Positions 45,754 through 54,167 of a stretch of 64,000 nucleotides of DNA are shown here, piece by piece. The notes beneath the pieces were generated by a model, which was not told the origin of the DNA, did no database searches, and saw only the letters and a program-made list of their open reading frames with translations. Each line of letters opens with the position of its first letter. Position 1 is the first letter of the stretch. Source of the DNA: Bacteroides luhongzhouii. GTDB taxonomy: Bacteria; Bacteroidota; Bacteroidia; Bacteroidales; Bacteroidaceae. Where the stretch lies: contig NZ_CP059973.1 in the NCBI RefSeq assembly GCF_009193295.2, positions 5,696,089 to 5,760,088 on the forward strand. The letters are read 5' to 3'. Both the position numbers and the translations under genes were made by a program.

Positions 45754-47046
45754 ATGAACCTTTTAAGTTTATTGTTCATAGCAAGCGCTATTGTGGGTTG
45801 CCATAATACAACAACAAAAAACACGACAACTGATGCTTCTTCAAACGAAGAAACACAAGAAGCCGTAAAAACAAACAATGAAACGTTAAGGCTTACTACA
45901 ATGAAATTGACGGATAAAAAATGGCTGGAGCTAAAGTCCGGGTATGACAAATTAACTAAGGCTCAAAATGAAATCATGGATGGAGAGTATTACGAAGGTA
46001 GTCTGTATATAAACTTATCCGGAATAGCAACACCTGATGATGTTTCTTTGGGAGGAATGATTGTATATTATAAATTGAAAGAGCAAAACTATCGTTTTTT
46101 ACCGGACAATGAGTATGCGGAACGCATTAAATATGTTTTCGGGATTGACCTGAACGCCCCTGATGCTTTAGACAAGAAAAAATTAAAAAGTCATGAAAAC
46201 TACATTGTAGCCCTAAACCCAAACCCTGATATGGACAGCAAAGACAACATACAAGAGAAAGAATTCTATCCATATAGGAATCATCTGTATTTTTTCAAAA
46301 AGTTCAATATATGTGTTATGCAAATGCCTTCTGCCCTATTACTGGAGATAGATAAAAATACAGACAAAGATCATATTAACGTTTATAAAAACGCTTTTGA
46401 TTATCATTGGAATAATTATATACTAAATGACAATAAGGCCAGCCTAGCCTGGTTGGTAAGCAATGGAAAAGAAATGGAAGTGAAAGATTTGCTATTCTGC
46501 TTTGGCTATGATAAGGACGCTAAGCTGAATAAACTGATACTGGACAGCATCTCCAATAATGCAAATGACGGGTATTCCATTGAAAGTCTGGAGCAGGTCT
46601 TTGCAGGAAGAGATTTAAACGGCAAGTTACAGATTCATGAGAACTTACTAAAGTTTATACAAGAAAATCCGACCAATGATTATGTCAAAATGCTTGATAT
46701 ATATGGGAATTATTGTTTAGGAGAAAAAACGGATTGCAAATTTACAAGAGATGAAAGTTTTAAGATTGCCGCATATATTACTTATTATCTGAAACTGATA
46801 GATTTAGAAAACGACAAACGTTCAGGTAGTGACGAGTATCTTATAATCAATGATATGTTGTTTCGAATAATTGGAGCACTAGAAGATAAAGAAGGAAACC
46901 AAAGGGATGATGAAGGAGAGGACTCCAAGTTTCTAAAAGAGATAATAAAGAATGATTACTATAACCTGCCGAATTTTAAAGAAATAGTATATGGTTTAGT
47001 GAACGATTACAGAAATATCGGCTATTCATCTGAAGCAGTCGACTAA
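45754..47046 (+). CDS. Hypothetical lipoprotein, 430 residues
   Basis: The N-terminus MNLLSLLFIASAIVGC is a lipoprotein signal followed by a Thr/Asn/Glu-rich linker. The mature protein has no domain I recognise. It contains an N-terminal alpha/beta part (about 60-220) and a helical C-terminal part (about 225-425) with charged repeats such as LIINDMLFRIIGALEDKEGNQRD. Its location in an accessory stretch with other orphans suggests a strain-variable gene. Confidence 0.6.
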   Translation: MNLLSLLFIASAIVGCHNTTTKNTTTDASSNEETQEAVKTNNETLRLTTMKLTDKKWLELKSGYDKLTKAQNEIMDGEYYEGSLYINLSGIATPDDVSLGGMIVYYKLKEQNYRFLPDNEYAERIKYVFGIDLNAPDALDKKKLKSHENYIVALNPNPDMDSKDNIQEKEFYPYRNHLYFFKKFNICVMQMPSALLLEIDKNTDKDHINVYKNAFDYHWNNYILNDNKASLAWLVSNGKEMEVKDLLFCFGYDKDAKLNKLILDSISNNANDGYSIESLEQVFAGRDLNGKLQIHENLLKFIQENPTNDYVKMLDIYGNYCLGEKTDCKFTRDESFKIAAYITYYLKLIDLENDKRSGSDEYLIINDMLFRIIGALEDKEGNQRDDEGEDSKFLKEIIKNDYYNLPNFKEIVYGLVNDYRNIGYSSEAVD

Positions 47047-47075
47047 CCTAGTAAATATACCAAAATAAAAACTAA

Positions 47076-47441
47076 ATGAATATCGAAGAATTTAGAGAAT
47101 ATTGCCTGTCTTTTAAGGGAGTCCATGAGAAGATGCCGTTTCCCAATGTGCCCGACAAATATAGCCGTGACGTTCTATGCTTTTATGTAGCGGACAAATG
47201 GTTCTGTTTCGTTAATATTGAGATTTTCGATTTTTGTTGCATCAAATGTAATCCTGATGAATCCGGAGAACTGCAAACTGAATATGCTGGTATAAAACCA
47301 GGCTGGCACATGAATAAAAAATATTGGATCAGTGTTTATTTCAATCAAGACGTACCTGATGAGAAAATCAAAGAGCTTGTAAGCAACTCCTACGATATTG
47401 TAGTTAAAAGTTTGACAAAGAAAGAACGGGAAATGCTATAA
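47076..47441 (+). CDS. MmcQ/YjbR family DNA-binding-like protein
   Basis: A 121-residue cytoplasmic protein. The pattern MNIEEFREYCLSFKGVHEKMPF at the start, then a central CIKCNPDESGELQTEYAGIKPGWHMNKKYWISVYF and the C-terminal helix VSNSYDIVVKSLTK match the YjbR/MmcQ (double-wing, CyaY-like) family. Members bind DNA, but their physiological role is poorly known. It follows the lipoprotein by 29 bases. Confidence 0.85.
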   Translation: MNIEEFREYCLSFKGVHEKMPFPNVPDKYSRDVLCFYVADKWFCFVNIEIFDFCCIKCNPDESGELQTEYAGIKPGWHMNKKYWISVYFNQDVPDEKIKELVSNSYDIVVKSLTKKEREML

Positions 47442-47454
47442 ATAAAGGAAGGAT

Positions 47455-47939
47455 TCAAAAACCTCCCAAACGTAAATCCTGTACTCTGTTGTCTTTCCAA
47501 AAAACAGTGAAATTATAATTTACACCACTATTCCGGTAAAACACAATCTCCCAACTATCACTATATAGTACAGCCGGCACGATCGTATAGGGATAAAATT
47601 CGTCCTGCCAGGATCCGTATATTTTTCTTTATGTTTCTGCTGACTTTTGCTGAACAGTATGCTATCTAGTTGTTCTGCCATAGGTACCCAGTTCTGCAAT
47701 AACACCTGTAATTCCAATAATTGCCTGGAAAACGGAGCAGAAGCGTCCCCTTCTATCAGAACAAGAGTTTCTACCGAGTAAAAAGGCAATTGCACTGCAC
47801 CACTCCAAAGATAACATTTATCTCGCCACCAATCACAAACCTTACAGGTAAAGATGCCCAAACCTTCCACTTTATACTCTCTCTTAGTTCCAAACAACTC
47901 GTTTATCAGTGTCTTGAATACTTTCATTACTTTTCCCAT
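47455..47939 (-). pseudogene. Frameshifted hypothetical gene
   Basis: The frame starting MGKVMKVFKTLINELFGTKREY at 47939 (or MKVFKTL at 47927) runs as a coherent soluble protein to KHKEKY. It then turns into an unlikely Arg/Ile/Val-rich tail. Shifting one base at the T5 run (plus strand 47622-47626) restores a sensible continuation: SWQDEFYPYTIVPAVLYSD and SWEIVFYRNSG, ending LRLGGF at a TGA at 47455-47457. The intact product would be about 160 residues. I do not recognise the family. It is either a real frameshift mutation, a phase-variable tract or a sequencing error. Confidence 0.65.
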
Positions 47940-48046
47940 CGTTTTCTTTTTTTTAGTATGCACTAACAATGTTACTATGATTTCTGGAATCTTACCGCTT
48001 GCTATGTGGGTGGGTGTTTGTGTGCATATTGTTTAATTTTAAGTTT

Positions 48047-49099
48047 TTATTCTTCGTAATAAGTAAAGATACGCTCGACATAAGGTTTTAATATACGACC
48101 GAGCCCCGTGCCAAAATCAACATAATCTTTGAAATTCTTTGTTTCAATCCAATTACCATTCGCATCACAGCCGTAGTCTTGGAAGTCTTTGTAGAGTATT
48201 TCAAATCCTGGCCGCTCGTCAATCGGTCGTCCTTGTTCATCGTATTTCTCTTGCACGATACTATTACGAACAACGGTTTTCAGTTTACCGTTCGGATAAT
48301 ATTTACGTTTACACCAGGACTCAAACTCTTTATTACCTTCATCGTCAATCCTATATTTTTCCACAACGCAGTTACTATCACTGTATTCATAGATGAAATG
48401 CGTTTCCGGCCTATCACGACTCAGCAAATCATACACTTGAGTCTGAGCCAACAGACCATTTGTATCATACTCATAGACTGTTTTGCCCGATAATTCCCCT
48501 ATATTATAATATTCCCTCTTCTCCACCAACAAATCATGTTCGTTATAATCATATTCGGTCATAGCCGGTTTGTAAATCGTGCCGTCAATCTGTTTGGTTC
48601 GGATAAGATTTCCCCTATCGTCATAAGTGTTTATCTCCCCATGGGAATCACTATACACAATTTCCAGCAGTTTCCCGTCAGTATTATACTTATTGACAAT
48701 CGTACTGTTAGTTTTCGGAAAGCTGAGTGTAGATGTATGTCCCCAAGTCTCATAGGTATAATCGGTCTTTCGAATAATATTTTCTTGTTTATCGTACTCG
48801 TTACACTGAACAAGATTGCCGTCGATATTGAAATGAAAATGGTAGTGATGTATTCCGTCCTCTTCCCATTTCCCACCCTTTTTGAATTTCACCGAGAAGA
48901 AAGACGATGTATTTTCCGGACGATAATAATAGATATCCAACGTTTTGACTTTTCCGTTCAACCCCATCCTGCTTTTGTCGTTATTGACAGAATCGATTGT
49001 CGGGGGAATGTATTTCAAAGGAGATTGTCGGCAACCTGCAAACATCGATATAATCAAACTTCCTAAAATAACAACGACTACAACAGCTTTATTTTTCAT
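48047..49099 (-). CDS. YD-repeat lipoprotein
   Basis: A 350-residue protein with a lipoprotein signal (VVVVVILGSLIISMFAGC). The mature part is built from RHS/YD-type repeats of about 20 residues: NTYDDRGNLIRTKQIDG, TEYDYNEHDLLVEKREYY, TVYEYDTNGLLAQTQVYD, KYYPNGKLKTVV and KYDEQGRPIDERPG. Large Rhs toxins use thousands of such residues; here there is only a short run and no toxin core or toxin tip, so it is a small beta-sheet surface or periplasmic protein. It is flanked by unrelated hypothetical genes. Confidence 0.75.
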   Translation of the reverse strand: MKNKAVVVVVILGSLIISMFAGCRQSPLKYIPPTIDSVNNDKSRMGLNGKVKTLDIYYYRPENTSSFFSVKFKKGGKWEEDGIHHYHFHFNIDGNLVQCNEYDKQENIIRKTDYTYETWGHTSTLSFPKTNSTIVNKYNTDGKLLEIVYSDSHGEINTYDDRGNLIRTKQIDGTIYKPAMTEYDYNEHDLLVEKREYYNIGELSGKTVYEYDTNGLLAQTQVYDLLSRDRPETHFIYEYSDSNCVVEKYRIDDEGNKEFESWCKRKYYPNGKLKTVVRNSIVQEKYDEQGRPIDERPGFEILYKDFQDYGCDANGNWIETKNFKDYVDFGTGLGRILKPYVERIFTYYEE

Positions 49100-49179
49100 G
49101 TTTTCTTGTATGTGTTACAATGTTTTGACGCAAAGATAGCAAAACAGAACCAGTTCTAAAATATAACTGACGCAAAAGA

Positions 49180-49446
49180 TTACTTTCGTGTTATTATAAT
49201 ATCATCAAAGCATAGTTCCAATGACTGATTATCGGGGTTATACTCTGTCCAATCTTTCGGATCGCTACTTTCGTTGTCTACCATTAAATGATAATAAGAA
49301 AAGCCAGAGTTTGGATCAGGCAATCTATGAATTTTATAGCTCCACACAGTTGCCAACTCATTATCTTCAACGACTTTCAGCCAGCCTAAAGCCTTGTCTA
49401 TCTGTTGAAGATGAGATAACTCTATTATATCTTTCATGCTTTCCAC
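49180..49446 (-). CDS. Hypothetical 88-residue protein
   Basis: A small acidic cytoplasmic protein (MESMKDIIELSHLQQIDKALG). MKDIIEL three codons later is an equally good start. It has an alpha/beta appearance and no signal peptide. It overlaps the end of the gene upstream on the minus strand by 13 bases, so the two are translationally coupled and probably act together. No family recognised. Confidence 0.55.
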   Translation of the reverse strand: MESMKDIIELSHLQQIDKALGWLKVVEDNELATVWSYKIHRLPDPNSGFSYYHLMVDNESSDPKDWTEYNPDNQSLELCFDDIIITRK

Positions 49447-50417
49447 TCGGTTAGTATTGAATTAAAATCTTCAAGCATCAAGTCGAAGTCATAATCCAGC
49501 TTCTTCTTTTTCAGCTTGTCAGTTACATGGTTTAAAGCAAACAGAATATATTCACTTAGCTTTAATTTCTGTTCGGCATGACTTAATTCACTGAATTCTT
49601 TCTCAAGGTTTAGTCCGATCCTAATTTTCCCAGTATCTGCTCTGAATGGTCCAAATTCAAAACGGTTGCGAAGGAAATATCCATTCTGTTCAATTTCTTT
49701 CTTAGTAAACATTGTGAGCAGTGTCGGATAGAAATCTTTTTGTTTCAATTTCAACTTTTCATCAGCAATGACATAGTTCGTTTTACAATATGCATGGTCA
49801 TAATAGCTATATGAACAGTTAATTATAATTTGATTAATCGCCCGTCCGTATTTTTCAGGACGCATCCTTCTATTCAGCTCCGATTGTAGTTCTTTGTCAA
49901 CGCTCTCGATCACCGCCTTCGAGTTTTCATAACAATTACTAATTATTCGCTTTATCCAAACCGGATTTTTAGGAATCCAGTTTCTTTGACTTTCCAGACT
50001 TATATCCTGTATATCTTCTTTTACTTCATATTCCCAAAGTACGGATTGCTTTTGATTCGGGTCGTCAGGACTGAAACAATAACTTGTCCTTCCCTGTTCC
50101 ATAGTAAAACCGTTGACTCTTTTCGACCAAATGGCATCGACAAAACGAGTTTCTCCAAATTTATTTTGAAAACAAGTCGCAGGATTTCCATTAAAGAATT
50201 GTCCTCTCAATGCTTCGACGGGTTCATGATTTCCCCAACCGATAATAGCCAGGCTCTCGCAAAGACGAACGGCTTTATTCCATTCTCCGGCATTTTTATA
50301 ATCCGTATATTTTAGAAACTCGGCAAACAAGCGTTCGCGCAACTGTTCTATCTCCGATTGAGTTTGCAAAAATTCTTCCAGTTCTTTTAAGCCTTCTATT
50401 TCAAATATTTCCCCCAT
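49434..50417 (-). CDS. Hypothetical 327-residue protein
   Basis: A cytoplasmic protein with a helical N-terminal half (LKELEEFLQTQSEIEQLRERLFAEF, AVRLCESLAIIGWG) and a central part rich in aromatic residues (INCSYSYYDHAYCKTNYV). No signal peptide or known motif is visible. The overlap with the small gene downstream suggests a two-gene unit. It is the last chromosomal gene before the integrated element, and its upstream region ends at the left junction. Confidence 0.55.
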   Translation of the reverse strand: MGEIFEIEGLKELEEFLQTQSEIEQLRERLFAEFLKYTDYKNAGEWNKAVRLCESLAIIGWGNHEPVEALRGQFFNGNPATCFQNKFGETRFVDAIWSKRVNGFTMEQGRTSYCFSPDDPNQKQSVLWEYEVKEDIQDISLESQRNWIPKNPVWIKRIISNCYENSKAVIESVDKELQSELNRRMRPEKYGRAINQIIINCSYSYYDHAYCKTNYVIADEKLKLKQKDFYPTLLTMFTKKEIEQNGYFLRNRFEFGPFRADTGKIRIGLNLEKEFSELSHAEQKLKLSEYILFALNHVTDKLKKKKLDYDFDLMLEDFNSILTEWKA

Positions 50418-50507
50418 CCTTTTTCTTTTTAGTTCCGACTAAATGATTAAAATCATCGTTGAACACCCACACCTCAGAATGAAATCCTACTATTATAAAT
50501 CAGATAT

Positions 50508-50578
50508 TTACGCTTGATTTTTCAATTCATTCTTTCTCTTCTTCCACAACTGCCACGAATTGATTATATTCTGCCACA
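50508..50578 (-). other. Displaced original 3' end of the BASS gene with left attachment site
   Basis: On the minus strand this codes VWQNIINSWQLWKKRKN then ELKNQA and a TAA stop at 50508-50510. It nearly repeats the C-terminus of the BASS transporter across the element (LWQNIINSYQLWKMRKN). The 51 bases 50528-50578 align without gaps to 60639-60689 at 41 of 51 positions. Exact blocks of 11, 8 and 9 bases (CATTCTTTCTC, TTCCACAA, ATTGATTAT) are the candidate crossover cores. Confidence 0.8.
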
Positions 50579-50643
50579 CATTATATATACAATATTATAC
50601 AAATCTGATTATCAAAAGAAAAGCCCACCTATTACTAACAGTA

Positions 50644-50664
50644 GGTAACAAAATAGTAACAAAA
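50644..50664 (+). repeat. Left copy of a 21-bp direct repeat near the element ends
   Basis: The sequence begins GGTAACAAAATAGTAACA and is identical over 21 bases to 60512-60532, in the same orientation. It lies 66 bases inside the left junction and is a candidate integrase arm-binding site. It sits within a larger hairpin: AAGCCCA at 50621-50627 with TGGGCTT at 50689-50695, and an inner AAAACGA/TCGTTTT stem at 50666-50684. Confidence 0.75.
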
Positions 50665-50738
50665 AAAAACGAAGAAATCGTTTTGTGATGGGCTTCACGT
50701 GCAAAGGTAACAAAAGCCCTCTAACCATAAAAGTAAAA

Positions 50739-50774
50739 CTGGCGAAAAGAAGAATACTGTTTTCTTTTCGCCAG
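50739..50774. terminator. 13-bp hairpin in the left end of the element
   Basis: CTGGCGAAAAGAA pairs exactly with TTCTTTTCGCCAG around a 10-base loop. It may insulate element transcription from the chromosome. The remainder of 50775-51071 is AT-rich DNA without a recognisable gene. Confidence 0.55.
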
Positions 50775-51071
50775 CACATATATTTTGCTGTCAATAGAAA
50801 TTAGTTTAATCCGTTTTGGATATATAAACAAAGAAGTAAACTAAACCCTATTATTCAAAGTTTCACAACTAAGGTATTTTCAAGAAAAACACATGTCATT
50901 TACATCTTTTCTACTATTATCCCATAGACGCGATTTTACATTTTTAACATTTTACAAACGTTTGATTATCAATACATAAAAGTGTATTTCCTCTAAAAAA
51001 ACGTCACGCCAGAGCGTACTAAAGAATTGTTTTTTTTCGTATATTCGCATTAGAATTTTAATCAATTTAAT

Positions 51072-51842
51072 ATGGAACAACTAAAAAAATTAGTACATGA
51101 CCTGTCTAAAGACAGCACCAACAGGAACGACCAAATTTTGTTGCTGCAACAAATTAATGAAGTCATATTAAAAAGATACCAATTGTCAATTGGGAACTAT
51201 CTGTTTGTCCAACCACTGGAAGTAGAAATTTTTTATGTCAATCAAAAAAGTAATTATCCCTATATCGATACAAATATGCACTGCATGATTGACCCGAAGA
51301 TGCAACCGGAAATTTGGAATTTACAATCAGCACGTTTTGGGCAACTCTATTACCATTTAAAAGGAGCTGGCGGCATAGATGTCTGTTTATCCGATAGCCC
51401 GGATTATGCCCTTTGTTGTACTTTTAAATCAGCCCGTATCAACGGCAAAGACATTTGGAGACAGACCAAAGTCCGCAACGCAATCATAGAGCACATTTGT
51501 GAACACGAAAGTTTAGAGAGCAAAGAAACGCTAATACAAAGGATGAACAGCGTTCAGTCTATGCCTGTACTTTCTTGCCGTGAGAATCCTACAACAGAAG
51601 GATATGTGTATCACATAAAACGCCAATTACGCCGTAATGACAAAAATTCATCACTACTGCTACGCTCATTCATGGATATTTGGAATAAGAACATGCCCAT
51701 TACTACAGTAAAAAGAGTTAATCTCTATATGCAAGCACATCCTACCGAAAATGTATTGGAAGTAATGCGTAAGCAAGGTTTTCACTTTATTCCTGTCGAA
51801 ATCAGAATGAAATATAGCATCGGTAAAAATAGCAAACTATAA
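51072..51842 (+). CDS. Element cargo protein of unknown function, 256 residues
   Basis: A cytoplasmic protein with a helical start (MEQLKKLVHDLSKDSTNRND), a central domain with the block FGQLYYHLKGAGGIDVCLSD followed by YALCCTFKSARINGKD, and a C-terminal part with positively charged patches (HIKRQLRRNDKNSSLLLRSF). The central block loosely resembles the 3-methyladenine DNA glycosylase (Mpg) barrel, but I cannot confirm it. It is the first plus-strand gene of the element's left arm, followed 62 bases later by a coiled-coil gene. A DNA-related or defence function is conceivable, not shown. Confidence 0.55.
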   Translation: MEQLKKLVHDLSKDSTNRNDQILLLQQINEVILKRYQLSIGNYLFVQPLEVEIFYVNQKSNYPYIDTNMHCMIDPKMQPEIWNLQSARFGQLYYHLKGAGGIDVCLSDSPDYALCCTFKSARINGKDIWRQTKVRNAIIEHICEHESLESKETLIQRMNSVQSMPVLSCRENPTTEGYVYHIKRQLRRNDKNSSLLLRSFMDIWNKNMPITTVKRVNLYMQAHPTENVLEVMRKQGFHFIPVEIRMKYSIGKNSKL

Positions 51843-51904
51843 TAATCGAAAAGTGTCATGCAAGAGTACACAAAAACTTTTGCTAATTTATAAATTAAAT
51901 TCGT

Positions 51905-52216
51905 ATGTCAAAAACCCATGTAGAACAAGTACAAAAAGCACTCATGTTAGTTGCCGGTTTACGTAAAAATGTAGAACTCGTAAAAAATCGAGGTATAAAC
52001 AACGAGCAAATTAGAGAGCTGGAACAAATGGCTAATGAATTGGGGATAATGGACAAAGAGCTTGACAATTTACGTCTCGAAGTCTCTCAAAAAACAAAAA
52101 AAGCCAATCAAAAACTTATGGAAATGAAAGGAAAGATGATTGACCTCAAAAAGATTGTAAAACACTACTTCGATTCAAGTCGCTGGAAAGATTTCGGGGT
52201 GCAAGATAAACGCTAA
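51905..52216 (+). CDS. Small coiled-coil protein
   Basis: A 103-residue, almost entirely helical protein (NEQIRELEQMANELGIMDKEL, DNLRLEVSQKTKKANQKLMEMK) with heptad-like spacing over about residues 35-85. It has no signal or enzyme motif. It is on the same strand as the preceding cargo gene and is followed by a terminator hairpin, so the two may form one unit. Confidence 0.55.
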   Translation: MSKTHVEQVQKALMLVAGLRKNVELVKNRGINNEQIRELEQMANELGIMDKELDNLRLEVSQKTKKANQKLMEMKGKMIDLKKIVKHYFDSSRWKDFGVQDKR

Positions 52217-52262
52217 TATGTGTTTTTCGCAAGTTCGATAAAGTAAAGAACATAATGTAAAT

Positions 52263-52293
52263 AGCCTGCTGGTTTGAAGTCAACAGGCTTTTT
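52263..52293 (+). terminator. Hairpin with T-run after the coiled-coil gene
   Basis: AGCCTGCTG pairs with CAACAGGCT (one mismatch) and is followed by TTTTT. It separates the cargo pair from the RteC-like gene. Confidence 0.65.
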
Positions 52294-52322
52294 ACATTTA
52301 ACCATTCATGAATTAAATTAAA

Positions 52323-52938
52323 ATGATAACGCAACTATTAGAACAGAAATTGTTCCGTCTATTGGCGGAATACTCGCAACGCAAAGTTTCAGTATCAGAA
52401 CTGACAGAAGCTATCAATGATTTGGCTACCCATGTAGTTAATTTCAGCATCAAAGAGCAAGAATATAGCGTATTACTTCGCTATTTTTCTTTTGGCTTGT
52501 ACCGCCTTAAATCATATCGGGCACAGTTTGAGCAAGAAAAAAATACCCTATTTGCATTTAATTGATGAAGCGATAGGACTACTAAACACTGAAATACGCC
52601 TTATTGAATGGCGCATCAAATATCCGGAACAACTCAAACAGCAGATTGAAAAACAAAAACCTTCCCCTCTCTACCTCGCTGATAAAACACCCCTTATCAA
52701 TATCATGGAAATGGTAAGCGGCTTGTTCCTCTCCAAAGACATCGTATATCAAAATGGCAAACCTGCCTACTTGGTAGACTTATCCAAAGGATTTGAATGG
52801 TTGTTTAATATCAAGATAAGCGACTGTCACCAAAAACATGAGGACGTAATAAAACGAAAGCCGGGTAAACTTACCGAATTTCTTAATGGACTGGCAGACC
52901 TTATCCAAAAGGAACACGACAAGAAAGGATATAGATAA
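52323..52938 (+). pseudogene. RteC-like regulator gene with a frameshift at an A7 tract
   Basis: Frame one starts MITQLLEQKLFRLLAEYSQRK and runs to FEQEKNTLFAFN and a stop at 52565. Frame two, open from 52492, continues IPYLHLIDEAIGLLNTEIRL to a stop at 52938. Removing one A from the run of seven (about 52541-52547) joins them as FEQEK-IPYLHLIDEA, a coherent protein of about 204 residues. Its C-terminal part (LINIMEMVSGLFLSKDI, GFEWLFNIKISDCHQKHED) resembles RteC, which regulates excision and transfer of Bacteroides elements. The A7 run could allow programmed or phase-variable slippage; otherwise the gene is broken. Confidence 0.6.
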
Positions 52939-53059
52939 TCAGCGATTTATGATTTATTTATAATGGATTCCATGTGCGCCCTCGTAATTACCTTGCACTC
53001 TTTTTCTGAACTTTACTTCATCAAATTACAAAAGGTATAATCTGAAATATGAAGCGACT

Positions 53060-53392
53060 ATGTATATAGAAAATAACGAGTTCAGCGAATGGATGCAGAA
53101 ATTATATGCCAAGCTGGAAGAACTTTGCAAGGATATACGGGTACTGCGCAATGCAGACAAGGTATTGCCCGAAGATGATAACCTGCTGGATAATCAAGAC
53201 TTGTGCCTGTTGTTCAAAGTTAGTATCAAAACCCTGCAACGCTACCGGGCTATCGGTGCGCTGCCGTACTTCACTATCAGCGGAAAAGTGTATTACAAGG
53301 CTTCCGATGTTCGGGAGTTCATTAAGGAAAGATTTAGCGTTACTACATTGCGCAAGTTCGAGAAAGAACACTGCACAAAGAAAAAGAAATGA
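53060..53392 (+). CDS. Helix-turn-helix DNA-binding protein
   Basis: A 110-residue protein. After a helical, coiled start (about 1-45) comes a MerR/Xis-type HTH domain: LLDNQDLCLLFKVSIKTLQRYR, AIGALPYFTISGKVYYKASDVREFI. This HTH_17 form is common in excision and control genes of Bacteroides mobile elements. It is the last plus-strand gene of the left arm, downstream of the RteC-like gene and convergent with the mobilization operon. Confidence 0.8.
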   Translation: MYIENNEFSEWMQKLYAKLEELCKDIRVLRNADKVLPEDDNLLDNQDLCLLFKVSIKTLQRYRAIGALPYFTISGKVYYKASDVREFIKERFSVTTLRKFEKEHCTKKKK

Positions 53393-53443
53393 ATTTGAAA
53401 AGCCGGACGGTGAATATAGTTCATCATTCCGGCTTTACTTCGC

Positions 53444-54163
53444 TTATGGTTTACCCAACTTATCAGCTTCCTTTCTCAACTGCTCGGCTTGTTCATTGAG
53501 TAGCCTTGCACGCTCCAACGCTTCCGCCTGTTTTCTGCTACGATATTCAAAATCTATCACAGAATCGGTTAGGCTTTGGATGAAACCGTTATCCCTCTGC
53601 CAGTTGAATTTGGTTTCCAGTATATCAAAGATTTCTCCGTCAGCCCAACCCTGCATCAGCAAATAGCGATATTTTATATCGTTGTCCTGCAACTGCTGCA
53701 TCCGTGTAACTAAACGGACGTTCAAGAATATGGAAGCAGAACAGATAACCAGAACTGCCGAAAAAACAAACAATCCCGGACGAATCCAAGAGGTAATCTT
53801 GTTGTAAATCCGTTGATAGAACGGTAAGGGCGTAACATCCTCTTTATCCGTCTTACAAGAGCCCAAAGTATCAATCATTACCTTGAAACAACGGTAGGTT
53901 TCCAATGTTATTTTCTTGGTGTCCTCTATGTTCTTCTGCTGACCTTGCATCCTGCTCTTTATGTCGTCAAGCTGACTTCGGATAGCCTGCAAATCCTTTT
54001 CGGGAACAGCCGAATTACTGTGCAGTTCCGACAACGCTTGTTCGACTGCTCCCAGCCGTTCGAGAGTTTCCTCCCGACTGGCTGGCGTTACCTGTGCTTC
54101 CAGCATCCCTTTCAGTTCTGTTACCATAGAGAGAAGCCCCTCTAAAATCAAGTTGTCTTCCAT
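53444..54163 (-). CDS. Mobilization-associated membrane protein
   Basis: A 239-residue protein. Residues about 1-95 are helical and coiled-coil-like (AVEQALSELHSNSAVPEKDLQ). One membrane segment lies at about 134-155 (PGLFVFSAVLVICSASIFLNV), followed by a charged helical tail (RKQAEALERARLLNEQAEQLRKEA). It starts 4 bases downstream of the relaxase stop, so it is in the mob operon. Similar single-span proteins follow relaxase genes in Bacteroides mobilizable elements; a role in linking the relaxosome to the membrane is a guess. Confidence 0.6.
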   Translation of the reverse strand: MEDNLILEGLLSMVTELKGMLEAQVTPASREETLERLGAVEQALSELHSNSAVPEKDLQAIRSQLDDIKSRMQGQQKNIEDTKKITLETYRCFKVMIDTLGSCKTDKEDVTPLPFYQRIYNKITSWIRPGLFVFSAVLVICSASIFLNVRLVTRMQQLQDNDIKYRYLLMQGWADGEIFDILETKFNWQRDNGFIQSLTDSVIDFEYRSRKQAEALERARLLNEQAEQLRKEADKLGKP

Positions 54164-54167
54164 GTCT

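Noticed and set aside
48047..49099. Rhs polymorphic toxin
   Set aside because: Only a short set of YD repeats with a lipoprotein signal; no RHS core, PAAR domain or toxin tip.
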